DNA from: Planctomycetota bacterium
GTDB lineage: Bacteria; Planctomycetota; PUPC01; JACPCR01
Direction: 5' to 3'
DNA: 64,000 nt
NCBI GenBank assembly: GCA_016179685.1
Contig: JACPCR010000071.1
Span: forward strand, 49,259-113,258
The position numbers and the translations under genes are program-made. The notes beneath the pieces were generated by a model, which saw only the letters and a program-made list of their open reading frames with translations, did not search any database and was not told the DNA's origin. Below, piece after piece: positions 21,065 to 30,083 of the stretch (its first letter is position 1; every line of letters starts with the position of its first letter).

Positions 21065-21986
21065 CGAGGAGCTTTTCGGCCCGGGCGACCTCGCCCAAGC
21101 CCGCAGCCCTCCGCTGTTCCTTCCTCAGGTCCGGAATCTCCTTCGCCAATGTGCGTTCCGTCTTCGCGGCCACCTCGGCGGAATCACCCGGGGCGATCCG
21201 CTTCAAGGCCGCCTCCGCCTCGTCGAGCCGGCCCCCACGAACCATGGCCATGGCGGACTCGTATTGCTCCTCCGCCTGCCGCTTCCGCGCGGCCAGGACC
21301 GCCTGCTGCCGGGCGGCCCCGACCTCGGTGATGACCTGGCCGAGGGCCGGATTCCCCTGGAGGGGCCCCTCCGAGACCAGGCCGCGGAGCAGCTTGTCCG
21401 CCTCGTCGAGCCTCCCCTCCTTCATCAAGGCACGGCCCTGAGCCACAGCCTCTTTCTCCCGGTTCTTCAACTCACGCTCCCGGGCTTTCTGCTGGTCATC
21501 CTTCGCCTGCTCCACTTTGGCCATCAAGCGGTCCGCCTCGCCGGCCAGGCCAGGGACCTGTCCCTTGACCGTCTCGGCGGCCCGGCGGGCCTCGTCCAGA
21601 TTCCCTTCGGCGAGGAGCGCCTCGGCCTTCTCGAGATCGGCCCGGCCACGGGCCTGAGCCGCCGCCACCCGAGCCGCCGGAACGTCCTTCTCCAGCGCCT
21701 TGCTCACCCGAGCGGCCAGGTCCGGCGCGGCGGCCACATCCACCTTCCGCAGGGCAGCCTCGGCCTCCTCGAGCTTACCCCCATTCAGCAGCGCCAGCGC
21801 GGCCTTGAAGGACTCCTCCGCCTGACGCTTCCGAGCGGCTTCCACCGCCTGGGCCTTCGACGTCCCCGCCTCGGCCAGCAACTGCCCCAGGGCCTCGTTC
21901 CCCTGGAGCGGCCCCTGGGCCAGCGCCTTCTTCAACATTTCTTCCGCTTCCTGAAACCGTTCCTCCGCCAGGAGCTTCCGGGCCAC
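20889..21986 (-). CDS. Middle segment of the giant TPR/secretin ORF, in a different frame from its neighbours
   Basis: Same TPR-like repeat motif (ARKLLAEERFQEAE..., GGRLDEAEAALKRIAPGDS) as both flanking ORFs; frame differs by 1 from the 15617 and 21932 ORFs, which share a frame. Confidence 0.6.
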   Translation of the reverse strand: MARKLLAEERFQEAEEMLKKALAQGPLQGNEALGQLLAEAGTSKAQAVEAARKRQAEESFKAALALLNGGKLEEAEAALRKVDVAAAPDLAARVSKALEKDVPAARVAAAQARGRADLEKAEALLAEGNLDEARRAAETVKGQVPGLAGEADRLMAKVEQAKDDQQKARERELKNREKEAVAQGRALMKEGRLDEADKLLRGLVSEGPLQGNPALGQVITEVGAARQQAVLAARKRQAEEQYESAMAMVRGGRLDEAEAALKRIAPGDSAEVAAKTERTLAKEIPDLRKEQRRAAGLGEVARAEKLLGEGQLEEAQKLVEAAARSYPEVARGQDRRRAQGAGQGPGEGDGGGGPEAPGGGTVSGC

Positions 21987-22049
21987 CGCCGCCGTCTCCT
22001 TCTCCTGGGCCTTGACCCGCGCCTTGCGCTCGCCTTCGATCTTGCCCGC
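20941..22049. repeat. ~1054 bp tandem duplication inside the giant ORF (direct repeat copies ending at 20995 and 22049)
   Basis: tctccttctcctgggccttgacccgcgccttgcgctcgccttcgatcttgcccgc occurs at both junctions; the segment cacccggggcgatccgcttcaaggccgcctccgcctcgtcgagccgg is also duplicated (~21185 and ~22162). Confidence 0.85.
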
Positions 22050-24772
22050 TTTTCGGCCCGGGCGACCTCGCCCATTCCGGCAGCCTTGCGCTGGTCCCTT
22101 TTCAGACCCGGAATTTCTTTCGTCAACGCCCGTTCCACCTTGGCGGCCACCTCGGTCGAATCACCCGGGGCGATCCGCTTCAAGGCCGCCTCCGCCTCGT
22201 CGAGCCGGCCCCCACGAACCATGGCCATGGCGGACTCGTAAGACTTCGAAGCCTTTCGGGCACGGGCGGAACGGTCCGCTTTTTCCTTGAGGCCCGGCAT
22301 ATCCGACGCCATATCCCGCAGCCGTTCGCTGGACTTGAACTGGGGATCATTGAGGCTCTGCTTGAGAATGTCGTCCGCTTCCTCCCAGCGCCCCTCCTGC
22401 AAGAGGGCCATGACCTTCCGAGCCGTCTCTTCTTCCGCCGCCTGCTGCGCCTTGGCTTTCTGGAGGTCCCGGTCCTTGATGGCCTGCTCCAACTCCCGTG
22501 TCTTCATGAAAACGTCCCGATACTGGCCCTCGAGCTGGTAATCGCGCACCATCTCGGCGGCCCGAGCATGCGCCTCGAACGAACGATCAATGTCCCCGCT
22601 CTTATCCGCCGCAGCCGCCTCGGCCAAGGCCGCCTCGACCTCCTTGCGACGCGCCTCCTTCGCCATCCCTGCCTCAATGGCGGCCATGAGCTTCATCGCT
22701 TTCGGGTTGTCCGGGTCCACCGGCAGAACGATATCCTGCAACCGTTGCCGGGCTTCCTCAAACTTGCCGCTCCTCAGGTGTTCCTCGGCGTCCTTCAAGG
22801 CCTGGCTGATTCTCTGCTCGGCGGCGCCCGCCTGGTGAGCCTGCTCCGCTTCATCAATCTTACCGAGAAGCTGCTGCGCTACCCGGTTATCCGGTGACAG
22901 CGACAGCATCTTATTGGCGGCCTGACGAGCCTTGTTGAAGTTCTTCCCAGCCAGGTACTGACGGCTCTCCCCTTCCAGCGCCTGGAGCTGATTCTTGACG
23001 GATGCCTCCTGCGCCTGTGCCCGAGCCTGATCACGTTCCAAGGTCCACTTCTTTACGCATTCACCCGCCTCCTTCGAGTTGGGGTTCTTAGCCAAGACCT
23101 TCTCCGCCAGCGTGATGGCTTCGTCCAGCTTTTTCTGGCGGGCTAGCCTTCGGGCGTCCGCCAGCACGGAATCCAACGCCTTTTCCCCCTCCTCGGCCTT
23201 CTTCGCCTCAGCCTCTGCACGCTCTTTTTCAGCTCTGGCCCGGGCTTCGGCCTCTGCTTTCGCCTTTGCCTCGGCTTCGGTTTTCGCCTTCGCCTCGGCC
23301 TTCTCCTTCTCGGCCTTCGCCTTCGCCTCGGCCTGGGCGCGCTCCTTCTCTTCCTTCGATTTCGCCTTCGCCTCAGCCTCCGCTCGCTCACGCTCAGCCT
23401 TCGCTTTCGCCTCAGCCTCCGCCTTCGCCTTCGCCTCGGCCTGGGCGCGCTCCTTCTCTTCCTTCGCTTTCGCCTTCGCCTCAGCCTCCGCTCGCTCACG
23501 CTCAGCCCTCGCTTTCGCCTCAACCTCCGCCTTCGCTTTCGCCTCAGCCTGGGCGCGCTCCTTCTCCGCCTTCGCCTCAGCCTCCGCTCGCTCCCGGTCA
23601 GCCCTCGCTTTCGCCTCAACCTCGGCCTTCGCCTTCGCCTCAGCCTGGGGACGTTCCTTCTCCGCCTTCGCTTTCGCTTCAGCCTCTGCTTTTGCCTTCG
23701 CTTCAGCTTCCATTTTCACCTTCGCCTCGGCCTGGGCGCGCTCCTTCTCCGCTTTCGCCTTCGCCTTCGCCTCGGCCTCCGCTCGCTCCCGGTCAGCGCT
23801 CGCTTTCGCCTCAGCCTCGGCCTTCGCCTTCGCTTCAGCCTGGGCGCGGTCCCTCTCCGCCTTCGCCTTCGCTTCAGCCTCTGCTTTTGCCTTCGCTTCA
23901 GCTTCCGTTTTCACCTTCGCCTCGGCCTGGGCGCGGTCCCTCTCCGCCTTCGCCTTCGCCTTCGCTTCAGCCTGGGCGCGGTCCCTCTCCGCCTTCGCCT
24001 TCGCTTCAGCCTCTGCTTTTGCCTTCGATTCAGCTTCCGTTTTCACCTTCGCCTCGGCCTGGGCGCGGTCCCTCTCCGCCTTCGCCTTCGCCTTCGCCTC
24101 GGCCTGAGCGCGGTCCCTCTCCGCTTTCGCCTTCGCTTCAGCCTCTGCTTTTGCCTTCGATTCAGCTTCCGTTTTCGCCTTCGCCTCGGCCTGGGCGCGC
24201 TCCTTCTCCGCTTTCGCCTTCGCCCTCGCCTCGGCCTGGGCGCGGTCATTCTCCGCTTTCGCCTTCGCTTCAGCCTCTGCTTTTGCCTTCGATTCAGCTT
24301 CCGTTTTCGCCTTCGCCTCGGCCTTTGCCTTCTCTTCCCGCGCCTTCGCCTCGGCCTCCGCTTTTTCTTTCTCCGTCTGGGCCCTCGCCTTGGTCAAGCG
24401 CTCGAGCAGGCGCGTCCCTTCTTTATGACCCGGGAACTCTTTCAACAACTGCTGGAGATCAGCTTCCGCGGCCTCGTCTTGGCCTTTGGCCAGCTTCTGG
24501 CGGACGTCCTGCAGGAGCTGCTTTTCGCGCTGCTCCTGGGCGCGCTGGCGTTCCTTCGCCTGGCGCTTCTGGCGCTCCTCTTCGTCCTTCTTCTGCTTTT
24601 CCGGGCTGATCGGCTCGGAGGAAGCCAGAAGGTCCTGTCCCTGGAGGGCTGGAAGGGCATCGAAGGAAGGCCCGATCCCATCAGTGACGACAGATAGGCA
24701 AAGGATTCCCATGGCCGTCAGCAGAACGAGCAGGCCCGCCCACGGAAACTTCACCTTATTCATGTTCCGCAT
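21932..24772 (-). CDS. N-terminal part of giant TolA-like/TPR protein (signal-anchor, TPR, ~380-residue Ala/Glu/Lys helix, TPR repeats)
   Basis: MNKVKFPWAGLLVLLTAMGILCLSVV anchor; KAKAEAEAKAKAERDRAQAEAK repeats; ends in out-of-frame Arg-rich tail (RARSKASARRGSRPRRR...). Confidence 0.7.
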   Translation of the reverse strand: MRNMNKVKFPWAGLLVLLTAMGILCLSVVTDGIGPSFDALPALQGQDLLASSEPISPEKQKKDEEERQKRQAKERQRAQEQREKQLLQDVRQKLAKGQDEAAEADLQQLLKEFPGHKEGTRLLERLTKARAQTEKEKAEAEAKAREEKAKAEAKAKTEAESKAKAEAEAKAKAENDRAQAEARAKAKAEKERAQAEAKAKTEAESKAKAEAEAKAKAERDRAQAEAKAKAKAERDRAQAEAKVKTEAESKAKAEAEAKAKAERDRAQAEAKAKAKAERDRAQAEAKVKTEAEAKAKAEAEAKAKAERDRAQAEAKAKAEAEAKASADRERAEAEAKAKAKAEKERAQAEAKVKMEAEAKAKAEAEAKAKAEKERPQAEAKAKAEVEAKARADRERAEAEAKAEKERAQAEAKAKAEVEAKARAERERAEAEAKAKAKEEKERAQAEAKAKAEAEAKAKAERERAEAEAKAKSKEEKERAQAEAKAKAEKEKAEAKAKTEAEAKAKAEAEARARAEKERAEAEAKKAEEGEKALDSVLADARRLARQKKLDEAITLAEKVLAKNPNSKEAGECVKKWTLERDQARAQAQEASVKNQLQALEGESRQYLAGKNFNKARQAANKMLSLSPDNRVAQQLLGKIDEAEQAHQAGAAEQRISQALKDAEEHLRSGKFEEARQRLQDIVLPVDPDNPKAMKLMAAIEAGMAKEARRKEVEAALAEAAAADKSGDIDRSFEAHARAAEMVRDYQLEGQYRDVFMKTRELEQAIKDRDLQKAKAQQAAEEETARKVMALLQEGRWEEADDILKQSLNDPQFKSSERLRDMASDMPGLKEKADRSARARKASKSYESAMAMVRGGRLDEAEAALKRIAPGDSTEVAAKVERALTKEIPGLKRDQRKAAGMGEVARAEKRARSKASARRGSRPRRRRRRRWPGSSWRRNGFRKRKKC
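23190..24370 (-). repeat. Coding minisatellite encoding TolA-like Ala/Lys/Glu helix
   Basis: Iterated AEAEAKAKAERDRAQAEAKAKAKAERDRAQAEAKVKTEAESKAK (44 aa, 132 bp higher-order unit). Confidence 0.85.
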
Positions 24773-24844
24773 ACGAACACCTTTCGTTGAAGTAAGAATC
24801 GGGCGCCGCGCCCGGTTTCCATTTAGTGATTGCAGCAGGAGAAG

Positions 24845-25843
24845 TTATTTCGGGCCGCCCCCTCCCTTGGGCTGTTTCATCTTAGGCATCTTGACTTTCC
24901 CGCTGCTGGTACCTGTGGTTGTTTTCGTCTTACCGCCCCCCTTGGACTCCTCAGAACTCTCTTCCTTCGGCTTGACTCCGCCGCTGTCGCCTCCGCCGAT
25001 CCCCGTCGACTTGGCCGGCGCCCTGGGAGAATCTTCCTTCTCGTACTTTTCAAATTCCAGCGTCCTTCCCTTGGCATCCACCACCACGATCTTGCTCGTG
25101 TCCTTGACGATTTCGATATTGACCGTCCTCGTCACCGGCTTGTTATCCTCATCCCGCCGTTTAATGGACATGTCCGGGTTGAAAACAATTTTTTCGGTGG
25201 GGGCCACCTGCACCTTGCGGACGTCCGTGATGATGTCGACGAGGATGTTCCCCGTATTGAAATCCACCCTTTTCCGGTTTTGTTCCCAGGGCAGCTTCAC
25301 CACTTTGCTTTCGCCAATCGTGTCGCCAATGAGGACATAGAATCTTTCTTCGACGAACTGCTGCTCGTCAAACCATTTCTTGACCGTGATGTTGGCCGTA
25401 TCCTGCGCCGTCCCGTTGAAAAAAATCTCCAAGTTCGAGCTGGTCAAGACTTCCTTGGACACCGTCATCTTGCTTTCCAGCTTTTCTCCAAAGGTCTCGT
25501 CCTTGGCCAGGGTCGTGACCGCGTAAACATAGACCGTATCGGGCTTGACCTGAGTATCAATCCACTGGATAGCGTCGATTTCCGGCTGGCTCTCTTCCAC
25601 GGCCGTTGCCGCTCCCTCTTCCTTCCGGCTGATGACGCCGCCTCCCGCCGGAGGCTTGACCTCTGCGGCAGCGGGAGCGGTGCCAGCGGAGACTCCCGCC
25701 GTGTTGCCAGGCTGGCCCGCGGCCGGATTGACGCCGGGCATTCCGGCGCCTGGTGCGCCATCGCCGGGCATTCCCGGTGCGCCACCGCCGGGCATTCCCG
25801 GTGCGCCACCGCCGGGCATTCCCGGTGCGCCACCGCCGGGCAT
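24845..25843 (-). CDS. C-terminal segment of PilP-position periplasmic protein, frame-disrupted from 25465..26838
   Basis: GGGAPGMP repeats continuing the Gly/Pro/Met linker, then conserved-looking domain IDAIQWIDTQVKPDTVYVYAVTTLAKDE... Confidence 0.55.
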   Translation of the reverse strand: MPGGGAPGMPGGGAPGMPGGGAPGMPGDGAPGAGMPGVNPAAGQPGNTAGVSAGTAPAAAEVKPPAGGGVISRKEEGAATAVEESQPEIDAIQWIDTQVKPDTVYVYAVTTLAKDETFGEKLESKMTVSKEVLTSSNLEIFFNGTAQDTANITVKKWFDEQQFVEERFYVLIGDTIGESKVVKLPWEQNRKRVDFNTGNILVDIITDVRKVQVAPTEKIVFNPDMSIKRRDEDNKPVTRTVNIEIVKDTSKIVVVDAKGRTLEFEKYEKEDSPRAPAKSTGIGGGDSGGVKPKEESSEESKGGGKTKTTTGTSSGKVKMPKMKQPKGGGGPK

Positions 25844-25915
25844 TCCCGGTGCGCCACCGCCATACCGCCTGCGGGCATACCGCCTGCGGGCATGCCGCCT
25901 GCGGGCATGCCGCCA
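25751..25915. repeat. Two abutting coding minisatellites: 24 bp units (GGGAPGMP) and 15 bp units (GGMPA)
   Basis: ggcattcccggtgcgccaccgccg units up to 25860, then cataccgcctgcggg/catgccgcctgcggg units from 25861. Confidence 0.9.
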
Positions 25916-26817
25916 GGCTGACCGGTGCCGCCGCTGGCGGCGCCGGGTGTGGTCGTCCCGGCTGCGCCGGGACCTGGCGCGGCAGCGGCGGCCCCCGTCC
26001 CAGCGGCGGGTACGTTCCCTGTTCCGGCCGCAGCACCAGCCCGAATACCAGGGGGCTGCCCGGCAGCAAAGGCATTGACCTTCCGTTTTCGTGCATTTTC
26101 GTCGAAGGGGATGAGGTGGATGGGTGCAAACTCCCCGCCAGACTCTTTTCGAAAGACCTGATGACCTGTGATCTTGGATTTCTTGGGCATGCGGGTGGTG
26201 GGCTTGATGGTGATGACGATGCGGCCGCGTTCCACGGTGGTGGTGACTTCAGCAGGTGGCTGCGGCGCCTCTCCCCGCTGGGGCGTCTTACCTTCCTCGT
26301 CGCTCACGACGAAGGTATGAACTTCCTTAAGGGAATTGGTAGCCACATATTCCACCTTGGCGATGCCCGCGCCCAGGCCCTTCACCCTGAGCTCCCCGGG
26401 AGTCCCCGATGGCTCGACCTGAACGAACTCCTTGCCTTCCAGGATGTTGATGGCCGGCTGGGCGTCCTGGACAAGCCGCAGAGGGATGGTCTTCTCGCCG
26501 CCGACGACCAAATGATGATCGGACTCCACTTTAGGAATCCGGTACACCCGCCAGGTATCCTGAATCTTGACACGAGGGACCCGGACGAACGGGGCCGCCA
26601 TTTTGGAGTAGAAATCCTCGCTCGTCAGGGTCTCCGGCACTGATTTTTCCCGGTTGATCCGGATGGTCTCCATCATTCGATCGAGGCTCTGGCTCTTCTC
26701 ATCGTAATCGGAAGGGGAGAAGACCCGGATGCTATGGAAGACACCCCACGCCAGGACGAGGAGGAGTACGACCTTCTCGGAGTGATTCAGGAGGAAGTTT
26801 TTCAGAGTATCCTTCAT
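25861..26817 (-). CDS. N-terminal segment of single-TM inner-membrane protein in PilP position of the pilM-O-Q locus
   Basis: MKDTLKNFLLNHSEKVVLLLVLAWGVFHSIRVF TM; ordered domain; PAGGMPAGGMPAGGM linker after which the frame changes. Confidence 0.55.
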
Positions 26818-26834
26818 ATCTTCTCTCCCCGACG

Positions 26835-27686
26835 TCAACTGGATTTGGCCGGCTCGGCCTTGGCCGCCGGGGCCGGAGGCTGCTGGAACAGGAACATTCT
26901 GCCGTACAGAGAGACCTCGACCAAAGGCTCCTCCAGGGGCTGATTTCTCCGGAGAGTGGGAAGCGCTCTTTGGTCTTTGGACACCCGGAGCGAATCGATG
27001 TAGCAGAGGAATTTTCGATCGAGGCTCAGGACCGAGGCGACGAGTGCTGGCAGGTCGCGGTATGGCATGAGGACTTTGACATGGAAGCTGCTGACCTGGA
27101 AGAGGCTTTTGCCCTCATCGCTGAGCGGCAGGTCCTGGAGCTCCAGCAGGATCAACTCCCGCGACTGACCGGCAATCACCACGTCGAACAGGGCATCTTG
27201 AACCCAGCAATAGCGCTGAATGAAGAGGATTCTTTCCTCGCTTCCCTCTGCGAGATCTGGCCAGCGGAAGCAGTTCGATCTCAATTGGATTTGACTTTCA
27301 GCTTTGGCCGCGAACTTTTTCTGGATATCGCCATAAATGTACTTGAAGACGTCCTTATCGGCCGCTTTTTGACCTTCAGCCGGCTTGGCGCCCTCGAAGG
27401 GCCGGTCCCAGTCATAGCGGAATTGCTTCAGATAATCGAAGCATTTCTTGTTTTGATCCTTCACGCTGCTGACGTAGTCTTTCGCGTTCTTGAACCAGCG
27501 ATCGTTCACAATCTTGGGTGCTTCGGCGAACCTCTTCAAGTCAGAGATCTGCTGCTCGAGTTCCTTGTCGAGCTGATCGGTCTCCTTTTTCACGGGCCGG
27601 ACCACCACGAAGTAAGCCGCGCCGATGACCAGGAGGATGACGACCAAGACGATCCAGAAGACAAATTTTGAGAGGGTCAGTTTCAT
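26835..27686 (-). CDS. PilO-like inner-membrane protein
   Basis: Single N-terminal TM (FVFWIVLVVILLVIGAAYFVVVRPVKKE), coiled coil; location between PilM/N and secretin; PilO assignment positional. Confidence 0.5.
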   Translation of the reverse strand: MKLTLSKFVFWIVLVVILLVIGAAYFVVVRPVKKETDQLDKELEQQISDLKRFAEAPKIVNDRWFKNAKDYVSSVKDQNKKCFDYLKQFRYDWDRPFEGAKPAEGQKAADKDVFKYIYGDIQKKFAAKAESQIQLRSNCFRWPDLAEGSEERILFIQRYCWVQDALFDVVIAGQSRELILLELQDLPLSDEGKSLFQVSSFHVKVLMPYRDLPALVASVLSLDRKFLCYIDSLRVSKDQRALPTLRRNQPLEEPLVEVSLYGRMFLFQQPPAPAAKAEPAKSS

Positions 27687-27737
27687 GACATCGTTTCAGG
27701 AGATCCTGCGGTCCGCCATGCGCCGGGCCGCAGGGAA

Positions 27738-30083
27738 TCAAGGTTGAACGACTCCGAGGGCCGGGCTAGCCGGAGCGGCGGGCGTGGCCGTCGCCGCTGG
27801 CGTGGCCGGGTGAGCGGCCTGCTTGGGCTTCGGCAACTGGCCAGGGGCGAGCCGCTTGAGCATATCGAGGCACTGCGGGTACTGGGGAGTTTCCCGGAGC
27901 TGAGGCTCGAGAGCCACGAGCAGTTCGACCACCTTCTTCTTCAGCTTGTCGCCACCCAGGTCTGGGCTTGTGAGCTGATAATTCCAGAGCGTTTCCATCG
28001 CCGACGGGTACTGCTGTTCCTTCACGGCGTCTTCAACCATCTGGACAACGACGGACCACCACGCCTCGCTCGCATTGAGCTTGGCCTGCGTCTTGACGGC
28101 CCAAATGAATTTCACGCGGAGAAAATTCAACTTTTCTTTGTACACCACCTCGGTATCCGATCCCCCTGACACCGGGCCAGGTTCCGGCATGGCTCTTCCC
28201 GCTCCGACGCCTCCCGCGGGCAACCCGCCCGGGAGGGCGCCCGGCAACCCACCCGGAAGTCCGCCGGCACCTCCTGGGGGCGCTGAGGGTTTCGCCGCTG
28301 CGGCCCCACCGGAGGCAGCATTGTCCTCTTTCTTCTCCGCTCCTTCTTTCGCTCGAAGCAACCCCACCTCCTGGGAAACGGTCTGCACCTCCAGTCGTTT
28401 CACGTTCTCGAAGATGGGAACATTTTTCAGGTTGGATTCGATCCCGCCCGCGTCGGTCAAAGAGGTCACGATCCTGCCCTCATTGACCCCTTCCGGGACG
28501 AGGATATCGACCACGAGCTCGAATCCAATGGACTCGGAGCTATCGGAAGCGGTGGCTGCGGCTACCGCTCGTGGTGCTGGCCCGGCCCCTCCTCCTCCCC
28601 CGAAGGCGGACGCCCCTCCCATCCCGCCCGGGGCGCTTCCGCCCGGCATCTCCTTCGTATCCACCGTCTTGAAGGTCACCATCCAATGATTCTCGCGAGG
28701 GATGGCCCGGTCCAACTGATTGAAGATGAACGGCCAATATTCCCGACCGAGGCCCAATCCGATGACCTTATTGATCCCTTGATCGCCATCGACCGCCGGA
28801 ATGGCTTCATTCTTGATATCGTTATAGCGCTGCTCATCGGACTTGCACACGGTGATGACTTGCGGGACCCGTTTCACCGCATCGCCAATCACGTCCCGTG
28901 TCTTGTTGTTCATGTAATAGGAGCTTCCAACCATCATGGCGAGAATCGCCGCTGCGGCCGCTCCGTAAGGCTTCTTCCGGCTGATGAGCTTCTCGATGCG
29001 CTCCTCTTTCGGCACGAGATTGATCTTGATCGGGCCGATATCGAGCGCCTGGAGGGCAAGGCCGAGGGCCACCCCGCAGCTCCGCAGCTCCTCCTGCAGC
29101 TTGTCGTTATCCAGGGCGGGGGCGTACTGGATGCGTTCAAGCTGATCCAAGACGGCCAGGTTGTAATCGAGATGCTGGCCAAAGAAATCATCCGCGCCTT
29201 TGAGCCTGAAGGCGTTGCCCAGGAGCAACATCCGCTCGAATTTCACATTGTGCGCCTGGGACTTGTAATACCCAATGGACCGATGAATCTCGCTAACGAT
29301 GTCCCCCAGCACCGGCTTCATCACGTTGAACAGCTTGTCCGCTTGCTGGGACTCCGAAGCTTTCAGCTTCAGCTCCTCCGCCTCATCAAAACTGATCTGG
29401 AACTTTTCCTGAAGCGCCTTCGTGATATCATCGCCCGAATACGGGATGGAACGATTCCAGAAGCGTTCGCCGTCCAGCAGAACCAGGTCCGCATTTCCCG
29501 CTCCGATGTCCACCACCACGATGCTCCCCTCGGGCTGCTGCTCAAACTGCACGAAATTGTAGAGCGCCAAAGGCGCGACCTGGATCAAGTCCACATGGAG
29601 TTTGGTGGCCTTGATGTTCGCCAGAAAGCTGTAAATGATCTGCGTCTTGACGGCAAAAAGCGTGACTTCCAGCTCGTCCGGGGCGCCCGCCTTGGCCAAC
29701 CTCTGGTAGTCCCAGACCACCTCATCGATGGGAAACGGGATGAGCTGCTGCGCCTCGTACTTCACAATGCTCGGGATACGCTTTTCCTCCACCGGGGGCA
29801 GAGGAATGGTGCGGGTGAAGGCCGAACGGCCCGGAATGGCGACAGCGATAGCGGACCCCTTCGGCTTGCCGCGCTTGATGAATTCCGTGAGGGCATTGCG
29901 CACGTGTCTGGCCCGCTCCATCGAGTCCGGATCGGGCTCGATCCCCTCGTAAGGTATCGCCTCGAACTGTTCGAGGGTGACCGTCGTTCCCTGGCTGCGG
30001 AGCTTGACGGCGCGGAGGGTCCGGTGTCCCAAATCAATGCCCCAAGCTGTCCTGGACCTTTTGAACATCGACGAATTCCCCAC
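27738..30083 (-). CDS. PilM-like actin-fold ATPase fused to PilN-like TM region
   Basis: AWGIDLGHRTLRAVKL, FTRTIPLPPVEEKRIPSIVKYEAQQLIPFPIDEVVWDYQ, VVDIGAGNADLVLLDG; TM near KKPYGAAAAAILAMMVGSSYYM. Confidence 0.85.
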   Translation of the reverse strand: MGNSSMFKRSRTAWGIDLGHRTLRAVKLRSQGTTVTLEQFEAIPYEGIEPDPDSMERARHVRNALTEFIKRGKPKGSAIAVAIPGRSAFTRTIPLPPVEEKRIPSIVKYEAQQLIPFPIDEVVWDYQRLAKAGAPDELEVTLFAVKTQIIYSFLANIKATKLHVDLIQVAPLALYNFVQFEQQPEGSIVVVDIGAGNADLVLLDGERFWNRSIPYSGDDITKALQEKFQISFDEAEELKLKASESQQADKLFNVMKPVLGDIVSEIHRSIGYYKSQAHNVKFERMLLLGNAFRLKGADDFFGQHLDYNLAVLDQLERIQYAPALDNDKLQEELRSCGVALGLALQALDIGPIKINLVPKEERIEKLISRKKPYGAAAAAILAMMVGSSYYMNNKTRDVIGDAVKRVPQVITVCKSDEQRYNDIKNEAIPAVDGDQGINKVIGLGLGREYWPFIFNQLDRAIPRENHWMVTFKTVDTKEMPGGSAPGGMGGASAFGGGGGAGPAPRAVAAATASDSSESIGFELVVDILVPEGVNEGRIVTSLTDAGGIESNLKNVPIFENVKRLEVQTVSQEVGLLRAKEGAEKKEDNAASGGAAAAKPSAPPGGAGGLPGGLPGALPGGLPAGGVGAGRAMPEPGPVSGGSDTEVVYKEKLNFLRVKFIWAVKTQAKLNASEAWWSVVVQMVEDAVKEQQYPSAMETLWNYQLTSPDLGGDKLKKKVVELLVALEPQLRETPQYPQCLDMLKRLAPGQLPKPKQAAHPATPAATATPAAPASPALGVVQP

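Noticed and set aside
19382-24609. Long plus-strand ORFs (19382..21331, 20958..22241, 23079..24107, 23266..24609)
   Set aside because: Antisense readings of the repetitive TolA/TPR coding region; Phe/Ala/Ser or Pro/Ser-rich repeats are codon-complement artefacts.
25751-25860. CRISPR-like regular repeat array
   Set aside because: 24-bp units are contiguous with no spacers and encode GGGAPGMP in the minus-strand gene; no cas genes.
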